NCBI GenBank assembly: GCA_009760855.2 | Contig: WPIO01000006.1 | Location: forward strand, 1,350,001-1,414,000 | DNA length: 64,000 bases | Direction: 5' to 3' | Source of the DNA: Cristatella mucedo | Lineage: Eukaryota; Bryozoa; Phylactolaemata; Cristatellidae | Shown here: positions 1 through 10,216 of the stretch, piece after piece | Layout: each line of letters begins with the position of its first letter | How positions within the stretch are numbered: position 1 is the stretch's first letter | The notes under the pieces: model-generated | What the model saw: only the letters and a program-made list of their open reading frames with translations | Database searches by the model: none | What the model was told of the DNA's origin: nothing | Made by a program: the position numbers and the translations under genes

Positions 1-274
1 CATTCTGGATTGCCGTGCTATGCCACCCAGTCTCTTCTGAGTGTCCTAACTAAATATGTGGAATCATTTTTTATGATTTCTGTTTTATTCCGCTCGCCGA
101 CGCAACTGGTAGCTTAAGACAAAATCTAATTGGAATATACTGAAATCGTTTATATTTTATATGTACTCACCCCTACTAATCAGAGGGTGACGCAGCTGCT
201 TAGGTTTTACCCTACTGTAACTAAGATCGATCTATATCATTCACTCGCATGCTCTACATAATTCTCTTTAGGCC

Positions 275-312
<38 letters not shown>

Positions 313-839
313 CTCTTCTTTCTCTCTAGGTCTTTTTATTTCTATTCTCCCTTTCTCTTTTGTCTACTTACTGACGCTCTTCTTTCTTTCTCGCTCCCTC
401 CTTCTTGCTCTTTCTGTCTCTCCTCGTTCTCTCGTTTGTGGTTCTCTCTCAACCTCGTCGTTCTCTCGTCGTGCTCTCATCCTTCTCCCTCTCTTGCTTT
501 CTCCCTTTCTTCCTCTCAGTGTTTCACTTCCTGTTTCGTTCTCACTCTCTCTTTCTCTCGCTCTGTCTCTCTCTCGCTCTCTTTCTGTACGGACCATGCT
601 TGCTACTTTTTTCCCCCGAAGCAGGGTTGGTCTCATATGTGCTTCTCTTTCAAATACTATTCGCCATTCATGACAGTGTAACTTGTGTTTGATGTGAAAA
701 ATCAGTGCGACTTGATTGGCAGCTGACATGATGGCGAGGCTGTGGCATTTGGTCTCAAGTCGTAGCCGAGAAGCAGAGCTATTAAAACCTTATTTGCCTT
801 CCGTTTGCGCTCGTTGACGGAGCTTCCATTTTGGCTTAG
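1..839. other. Intron of gene A before exon 3, with pyrimidine-rich tract
   Basis: No coding match is seen. About 278-306 is a (CT)n run, continued by a degenerate pyrimidine-rich tract to about 590. ORFs across it are low-complexity Arg/Glu or Ser/Leu readings of that tract and were rejected. The first exons of gene A must lie upstream. Confidence 0.7.
278..306. repeat. (CT)n microsatellite
   Basis: A pure CT dinucleotide run, followed by about 280 bases of imperfect pyrimidine-rich sequence. Confidence 0.9.
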
Positions 840-1012
840 GAGCCGGTAAGAGTACGCTTCTAAACGTCCTGGCTGGCAGACCACCGATGCTGACGTCGGG
901 GGAAATATTGCTGCGAGGGCACACCATGTCGAAGCAGATCAGGCGTAAAATATCGTATGTAATGCAAGAGGACATACTGCTCGAGTATCTAACCGTGAGG
1001 CAGACTTTACAG
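840..1012 (+). CDS. Gene A exon 3: Walker A second half and Q-loop
   Basis: The acceptor TTAG precedes 840 and the donor GTGAGC starts at 1013. The exon enters in phase 1, so its first two bases finish the second Gly of GPSG-AGKST. It then reads LLNVLAGR and, later, ISYVMQED with the Q-loop Gln. It is one codon longer than the same exon in genes B and C. Confidence 0.93.
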
Positions 1013-4000
1013 GTGAGCATGGCAGGAAGCTAATATCAAATTGTGTTGTACTGGCCTTGGCGACATACGACTTGTAATGGCTACTACTCGCATGGCGATC
1101 TCCGTCTGCAGTACACGGCACTCCTGAGATTACCCGAAGCAATGTCTACGGAGGAAAAGTTAGCAAGAGCTGAAGAAGTATCCGACGCTCTAGACCTTGG
1201 AAGATGCATGGACATTGGTGAGTTGAGAAGCATGGTGCTTGTGCAGACGTGATCGTGCGCCTTTACTGCGGGCCAAATGCTTAGTAGAACTGAAGGTCAG
1301 AGACGCTCAGCAGAAGCTTCCCAGAACTGCATTGATCGCCAGTTAAATGAAAAATGGCGGACAGAACAGATCGACCTTTTTTTTAGAAATTGGTGGAACT
1401 TTTAACAAGGGCATATCCGGCGGTCAAAAGAAGAGAACCAGCATCGCTTGCGAGCTGCTGACGAGTCCAATTCTGCTAATGCTCGACGTGAGTACAACCA
1501 ACGCGTGACCAGTGCCAGCAGCTTGCATGGTATTCTCATTCGCACGACAGTTAAATTCGCAAACGGGTTCTCTGGACGCTCACAGCAGAAGCAGCAGTCG
1601 AAGAAGGTGGTGCACGTCGATAGCTCTCTTGCAGCGAAGGCAAAAGACAATAAATACGGTGGCCTCCGTGAAGGTTGGAATATAGTCACGAAGATTGGAA
1701 TACGACGTCACCGAAAACTTGGGCCGGTTATTAGATTTAAATTCCAAAATACTTGTGTAATCAATCTTCTTTTAGGGCGAGTTTTTCAGTTTGAAAATAA
1801 AACGCCTAAGAATTTATTTTTGCAGGAAGCTCAAAGGTTGGCTAAATATTTTTTGTATTGAAAATCGTCCGAAATCCGAGGAAACTCTGTCTGTGAATTA
1901 GGACCACTTTTGTTTTAGGAGCCTACATCGGGTCTGGACTCAAGCACTGCATATAACCTGATGAAAACTTTACAGAGATATGCTCGTACTACAAACACAA
2001 TATTGGTCGCGTCCATTCATCAGCCCAGCAGTCAAACGTTTTACCTATTCGATCAACTTCTGCTGCTCTGCGATGGCCAAGTATGTATTTTGAGTAGGAT
2101 CTGCGTAAAAAAAAAATTCTGCAAATCCCTGCATTTGAAAAACACGTGGTCTACATAGATCTATTGGCTTAGCAGTTTTGTTGTAATTTTTTAAACAGTA
2201 GGGGCCTTTCATGGATCGCTCTATGAGATCGTATGCATTCGATGACATATGTGCCAGCTATGCTCGTAATTTCGGCAGGTGGCTTACTTTGGTGACAGCT
2301 TCAAAGTGCTGGATTTTTTTGCGAGCTTAAACCTTTACATCCAACCAAACTACAACGCGGCTGACTTTATTTGTGAGTATGCCTGTCTGTTCAGCCGATG
2401 CTATATATTGCCAATATTCACAGAGAATATGTTTAAAGGCATAGCATGGATATTGCAAGTGAAACATCTTTAAGGTCCACAAGACAGTCACACGAACTCG
2501 TGAAAGAAGATCACTTATCCAGTGCCCACTGAGAGCATATTATTTAAGTGTGTTCAATCCTCGAGAAACTTCAGATTAAATCTTCTAGACGAAGTTTAGT
2601 TGCTGCTTTTCATTTAGAAGCGTTATACAAGATGTTTAGTATAAAATCTTGGAACTACTGCAACTTCTGGCTTACCAGCCGCCTTCACGGTCTTCAGTTG
2701 ATAAGTCCCCTCCAAAGTCACATATTATTCCGAAGTTATTTGCTAATCACGCCTGTCCAGGGACTAAATTCTTTCACGCGATCATATCTGCTACTACCTA
2801 GAAGAAACTCGTGCTTGGCCGTGGATTGGTATGATAAAAGGTGGTCAGAAAATTCAGGCATTAGTTTGACACTATCCAGATTAATTGGTTATTATATTCC
2901 TGTGCTCTATTAAAAATCAACAGTTTGAAAACCTTTTCTCCTGAAAGTGTATGTACAGCTTGTTGAATGCTAATGGTCTTGTTTTAGTCTGATCTTGACA
3001 TTGTCTATTTTTGCGGCTACTCAAGACACACCACCGTTGTTTTCAATCCTAGATGAGCGCCTAATTGCTCTCAAACTTTAAACATTCTGCTGTGTTTCTG
3101 CCCTGTGAACGTGCACGAAATAGAATACGTATGCGGCGTCAGAATTGCGATGTAGGCATCTTCAGATCGGTCTATTGAACATAAATCTTGCCGTAGACAC
3201 TCGTATGTGAGACAGCACGAGTGAATAAAAAGAAAAGACACGTTGTCTTCATGCTGCATGGTACTCCACCTCCCCCCCACCTCTGGTCTGCTGTCCCATT
3301 GCTTGGCCGTTTTAGCTATAGCGACTTGTTTACCTACTCTCGATGCAGGTAGGAGTTAAACCCCAGGCTTGAGCTTCCGGCGTGGGTGACCTTTTCTATT
3401 CCACTTATTGCCTGAATGCAGGTGCAGATTTTGAATTGCAGTTGGGTAACCGAGCCCGTCTTGGCCCAGGGGTAAGGTGCTCGACCTTCAGGACTCAGGA
3501 GATGGTTTCAAGCTTAAGCAAATGGGCAACCATTTATTGCCCACTCCAAGTGGAGATGATAGCTCGACTACTATCCTTAACCACTTATGTTCGGTCACTG
3601 GGCGCGACCGCTCTTTGATCGATGATCATCCAGACTGGTAGATTGTTTTACAGACATTGGCAGTGATGAAGCCAGGATTGCCATCTATGGGGGCAAGATC
3701 TTCAAAATGGTTACGTACGAGGCAAGCCCAGCAAGGTTTTTATGTAGGCAGGGTAAGATGAAGGACATGCAATAATTGAAAAAATACAGGGCAAAATCAT
3801 ATGTTATAATCAACACGAGCTCGGCGGCAGCTTATCAAGATCCAATGGTCGAGTGGGCAGGGGGGATTGTGTAACGATTGGGGGCGGCGCCGGCCTCCGA
3901 AACTCGGTAAAGGGAAGCAATTGCCCTCTGCCCTCTCGTGCTCCTCCACTAGATATTGGGATAGGGAAGCTAACGTGTCTCACCCCCTCTGAGACCGACA

Positions 4001-7000
4001 TTTTATTGCATAGGAACGGCTTCCACTGGGAAGAGCAACGTTCAGCAGCTTCTCTTCTTACTCCAAGGCCAAGCCAACTGTCGCTCCGTGAAGGGCAGCA
4101 CTCGCTAACGACTAACTAGGCCTCTTCGCAAGAGCAGCTGTCCGATGGGACACAATCCGCTCGTTGTTTGTGAAGCTTAGCTGACTGCCAAAGTGAGGCT
4201 CGACGCCGAGCACGACCTGGATGCAAGCATTTGAGATGGGCAAGGAATGATGCTTCCTACCACAGGCCTCGTTAAAGGCTAGAGTTGTCAGGAGTGCTTA
4301 CATACACTGGCTGGTTTCTCAAGACTTTTAGCTCTGCCGAGCCCGGCTTTGCTCTTGCTGCGAATTGGGCTCGCAGTTAATGCTGCTAGCTAAATAAAGA
4401 TTCGAACTTGCATTGCTTTTTGACGTAGCGTCTACTCGGAAGCTCGAGCTGGCTTCAGGTGCAGAACCGTTTCGTTTCTGCCCAGGGTAGCGCTAATGCA
4501 TTGCATCCAGACTGAGCTCCAAATCTTCGAATTTTTTTGTGCTTTTTGTGCTTAATCTTAGGCACTTTCGAGCTCAGTTTACTCAAAGTTGCCGGCAATT
4601 ATAATGCATCAACCGTGGAATAATTGTGATTTTGATTGTTTCGACCTGGTTTTTAGTGGAACGAATTAGCGACAACAATGTAAAAGAACAGATAGTGGCG
4701 GCCTTCAAGCTGAAAAGGTCAGTCGTTGGCAAGGTGAACAGCAGCAGCCTGCTTGTTGGAACTGGGTCATTCGATATCCGTCATTCGACAGCCCGATGAC
4801 ACCGCGCCCATAGCCTATTCTTATTTTGAATTAGTGACAAGCACTGGACCAAAAACGACTACCCAGACGGTCTACTGAATGTGCAGCAGAAGGAAGCCGA
4901 CCAAAGCAGTGATTTGTGTATTGTCGTCACAGACAGGAGCTCCCAGAGCTCGTCGTCAAGTGACCTCATTCGCTCAGAAGGTAACTTTTGCGCGCTCTGT
5001 CAGTAATGTCCGGGTATGCCGTACATTTTGAGCAGCTCTACGTATGAGGCTCCGACACAGCTTCTAGACAACAGTCGTGGTAGCAGCCTGAGCCGGCTGC
5101 CGGTCGGTGCGCCGTGCGGCACAGATTACATTGCCGATTTGCAGTGAGTTCACCCTCGAGCGGACCCACGAGCACTCTCAATATGCTTTACTCGCTGCGC
5201 TTTGATTTTCTATGCAAACTCGTCGTTTGCGCCTTCTTAAAATGCGACACTTTGAATCCACTAAGCGTAAATAGTGAATCCTTAGCTCAGCAGCCAAGCA
5301 CGTCTAGCCTGAATGAACTAATGTTGGTATAAGGTTAATTTGAGCCCATATTGCTGAACTAAATATCGTTCAGCCGGCACCGTCCTTTCGAGTTTTGTTT
5401 AGTTAAGACACGCCTACCTTAATACGCCAGTCGCTCACAGCCCTTCGAACTAAATTCATTGGATCCCACTGTCTGTTGCATGAGCTTGCAAGACTGCCCT
5501 TTATAGTTTTTCAGTCATAAATAATGCAGAATTTTAGCTCTAGAATACTTCAGCCAATAGGACTAGAAAAAGGGCAATCGGTAGATAAGTTGGCAACTAC
5601 GAGCAATGCGGATCCCTTTTCCTAATGCTCCGTGAACAGCTCAGAATATGTCGGTAGCATGAACGGTTCATTGCTAACTTGTCTGTTCTTCTGTGGATTC
5701 TGTGAATTTGCGGAAACAGTTCTATCTTCCCCACCGTATATGGGAAATTTTGGATCAGCCACATTTCCGTTAGCTTTGACCGGAGAGCTTGGGCTGATTT
5801 TTAGGTAGCATCTTGAAAGAGCCATCTTCAACTATCTGCTTTCTGCGTTATCCCGTTTGCTCTTGAGTTGTCCCTATCTAAGTAGGCATGCGCCTTCTCG
5901 CAAGCAGACGCTTGGAGTGGTGAAATAGCGGAAAGAACATGCAATTTGCACGTACACGGAAATCTCAGAATTAATATGGGCAATGGCAAAACAGTACTTT
6001 CGCCTCTCAAGTCAAGCTTACTGTGCGCTCATAATAAGGGCTGGAGTATTTCTTGCGGAGTCCGCCCGCGCATCCAGCCGTTCCTTTGGCCAAGAGAGCT
6101 CTTGGGGCGGCGCTGAGCTGACCCGGCTCAGAGCTCAAGGTGGACGTGCGGCCTAGAATTTCTTGACCTCGGCGGTCCGCCCGCCCACCCTCTGCTTCGA
6201 AGTGAACTTTGAACTGACCTTTGGTGGCTTGACCTTAGCTGGTGAGCCCATTAAAGTTGTCCCGGGGCGGGCGAGCAGTCGCGCGAGTGAGCGTCACAGT
6301 GGCGTGGGTTGCAGCTTGCAATAAGTGATGCTTTCGTTCCTATGAAGGATCCGTCATTATTGGGGACCTGGCTCGATCGCTTAAAATGCGGCCGAATAAC
6401 TTTCAAGCTGACTGGGTGCATTTGCCACGAACCATTCTTCCCCAGGAAGCTTTTTAGCAACGTATCGCTACTGCCCGCTAACCATTCGATCGCTTCCTTC
6501 TCAGCACGTGTGAAATGCCTAGAAAAAAATGTAAGTTCTCCGAGGAAGCCTTACAAATGGCTTACATCATTTTTATTGTCATGGTGCCTACAGGCTTCGC
6601 ACTTCGGCGTGTTCATGATTTATCAACTTTTCACAGTTCCGGTTAACTTTAAATAAAACCAAACTACCGTAAGCTCTCCTGTCAATTTGCTGCAGTAAAT
6701 GTACTGCCCCGCAGCGCAGCACATCAAGTATCCACTTTCAATTACCCTGTTGTTGTGCACAGAGAATTCACGAGCATCTTTCGCATAGAGCTGCACAACC
6801 TTGAGCTTAAGTTTGACGGATCGGTCAGAATAACAGCGTAAACAGCTAATGGTTAAATCGTGAGAGTAATGGCAGTCAGGCTATTTTAGAGTGTCCTCGG
6901 ACAATGTATCACTTTCTGGGCTCTTTGCACATCCTGAGTATATGCTCATTTAGCAGCGATGTTCCCGATTGAAGCTCTCGTCTGTTCGTTGAGGGTAATT

Positions 7001-9810
7001 TGCACGGACTTGGCGATCGCTATACAGTTAGGTGATTTTAAAGTTCAACTAATTTTACTGCAATCAATGTCGTAATTTCGAGCTGTCTAAAGGCATATAT
7101 ATAGGAGACGAGAAAAGCACGGTCTCTACACTTAATTGGGTCTTTCCGCTGTTGCCATGTCTTCGGCCCACGCTGACCTCTGACCTGCTCGGTCTACGTG
7201 GGACGCTACGTCTGCTGTGCACTTTTCTGCTGCGGCTGCGTTTGAAGCAATAGGTCAGTACTTGTAGCGCATTTTTATGGCCAATGTTCACCTCATGCCA
7301 TTCTTATCCCAGCTCCGGGAAGCGGCAACTGCCGGCTTCCAGATGAAACCGGCGAGAAAGAATTAGCCGAGAAGTGGCCGACGGGCTTCGTGACCCAGTA
7401 CATCACACTCACGCGACGAAACATCAAGCAGACGGTCCCGAGAATCTTTTCAAAGTGGAGCATCGCGCAGACTCTCTTCATGTCGCTGTTCGCTGGAGTC
7501 CTTTGGTTCCAGATTCCTCGAACCGAGAAAACGATACCGGAACGCCTAGGCTTGGTCCGTTGCGTTATCGTCCACTCGCTTTGGGCTTGGTCCGTTGCGT
7601 TCCAGTCCATCCCCTTGGGCTCGGTCCGTTGCACTGCCGGCGGTTTCACCCATTGCTAGCCGTGGCAGCGAGCCGCCGTCTCACCTGGCAGCTCTTCGTG
7701 GCGCTCGCCCGGCGCGGAACGGTTTTCATTTTATTTCAGTGCTTCTTCATCAACACCTACTGGAGCTTCCTCGTAGCCGGCGAAGCGGTGCTCACGTGTA
7801 AGAATCGAGGCCAATGAATAATTCGAGATCCGGCGCATCTTCGGGGCGCGGCGTCCCGCCCCCGCCCGCCTACTGCCTGTCGGCGACGCGGTGACGCGCC
7901 GGCGCGTTTTGGCCGCGCTGCGCCGCCGCCGCTGCCGCGCGGCGACTTGAAATTCCGATGCTAGGCGAGGCCGGTGCCGTCAGGCGTTTCAATCGCGGAG
8001 CGATCGGACGGGCGCGACGAGACCCGACTGCGTTCAGCGGGTGCGCGAGGAAAGTCCCGCGGCTTCCGCCCGCTGCCGCGGTCCGCTTGGCGACGGCGAC
8101 CGTTCGCTCGTCGGTTGTCGTTTTCCGGGGAATTCCTGCAATTCGCCCCCCAAGCCGCTATTAGCGATGCGTGCATTGCCAGCAGCGCGTTCGAGCGAGC
8201 TTTCTTTCGCGTCTCTTTCGCGTCTCTTTCCCGCTCTCTTTCGCGTCTCTTAGTGCGGTTTCTATGCCGTCTGAGCTGTGAGCTTTGCGCCACGGCGCTC
8301 TTTCTTTTTTCCCCCGTGTCATCTTTAGTCATCAGCGAGAGGGCCGTCCTGCTGAAAGAGAGAGCTGCCGGCTACTACAGACTGTCAGCCTACTACCTCG
8401 CCAAAATTACGTGCGAACTGCCGCTAACGCTTCTGATGCCTTCCGCGAGCGTGGCGCTCATCTACTGGATGGCGGATCTGGGCGGCTACGTCGCCTTCTT
8501 CAAGACTTGGGCCGTCGTGCTCGCGTCGGCTCTGGCTGCACAGGTCAGCGCGCCGCTGCGTCGCTGGCCGGCGATTCGGCTCGCGGCGCGTCGCGGGGCC
8601 GCGACGTATAGCCGCGCTCGCGCCAGGCGCCAGCCGCCACCGGGTGGAGGGGGGCCAGCGAGCGCCGCAGTGGCCGACGGAGCCGCCCGAGGAGAGCGTT
8701 AAACGGCTGCCGCGGCTATTATAAAAAAAAAAAGTGGGCTCCGAAGAGCGCTCGGCCAGTGCCGCCCAAGACCACGAAGCTTAGGTGCGAGGCTCGGTCA
8801 AGATGTGGCCTCATTCGAGGACGCAAATTCATTATGAAATGTTTTGACATCAATTGCATTTCACTTTACAGCAAATGTAAAGCGCCTAGAGAGAGATTAA
8901 GTTCTCTGAGGGCGCTTTATCAAGTGGATTATTATTATTATTATTATGACCTGATATTGCCGCTTGCTCGCATTACGGTCATTCGGAGATGGGAGCGCGT
9001 TGCAGGCAAGCAGTTCCTCTCACGATAGCGGCTGCTGCGTCGCTATCTTCTATCTCTCTGCTATCTCTCCGCTATCTCTCCCTCCCTCTACCTCTCTCTC
9101 TCCGTCCGCCTTCCTCTCTCACTCCCTCTGTCTATCGGTGTCTCTGTCTTTGTCTGTCTCTGTCTGTCTCTGTCTGTCTCTGTCTGTCTCTGTCTGTCTC
9201 TGTCTGTCTCTGTCTGTCTCTGTCTGTCTCTGTCTGTCTCTGTCTGTCTCTGTCTGTCTCTGTCTGTCTCTGTCTGTCTCTGTCTGTCTCTGTCTGTCTC
9301 TGTCTGTCTCTGTCTGTCTCTGTCTGTCTGTCTCTGTCTGTCTGTCTCTGTCTGTCTCTGTCTCTGTCTCTGTCTCTGTCTCTGTCTCTGTCTCTGTCTC
9401 TGTCTCTGTCTCTGTCTCTGTCTCTGTCTGTCTCTGTCTCTGTCTCTGTCTCTGTCTCTGTCTCTGTCTGTCTCTGTCTCTGTCTCTGTCTCTGTCTGTC
9501 TCTGTCTCTGTCTCTGTCTCTGTCTCTCTCTGTCTGTCTCTGTCTCTGTCTCTGTCTCTGTCTCTGTCTCTGTCTCTGTCTCTGTCTCTGTCTCTGTCTC
9601 TGTCTCTGTCTCTGTCTCTGTCTCTGTCTCTGTCTCTGTCTCTGTCTCTGTCTCTGTCTCTGTCTCTGTCTGTCTCTGTCTCTGTCTCTGTCTCTGTCTC
9701 TGTCTCTTGTCTCTTGTCTCTTGTCTCTTGTCTCTTGTCTCTTGTCTCTTGTCTCTTGTCTCTTGTCTCTGTCTCTGTCTGTTCCTGTCTATCTCTCTCG
9801 CTCTGTCTCT

Positions 9811-9885
<75 letters not shown>

Positions 9886-10016
9886 CTCTCTCACTGCCTC
9901 TCTATCTCTGTCTCTCAGTGTCTCTTTCTCTCTTGTCTCCTTGCCTCTGCCTCTCTCTGTCGTCTCTGTGTGTCTTTGTCTCTCTCTGTCTCTGCGTCTC
10001 TCTCTGTGTCTGTCTG

Positions 10017-10082
<66 letters not shown>

Positions 10083-10152
10083 CATGTCCGTGTCTTTGTG
10101 TCTGTGTATGTGTCTCCATCTCTGTCTTTGTCTCTCTCTCTCTCTCTCGCTC

Positions 10153-10216
<64 letters not shown>

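Noticed and set aside
364-729. Arg/Glu-rich minus-strand frame
   Set aside because: It reads the pyrimidine-rich tract in reverse; composition explains it.
9140-9330. CRISPR-like array or telomeric repeat
   Set aside because: There are no unique spacers, the unit is a simple 10-base CT/GT repeat, and it matches no telomere motif.
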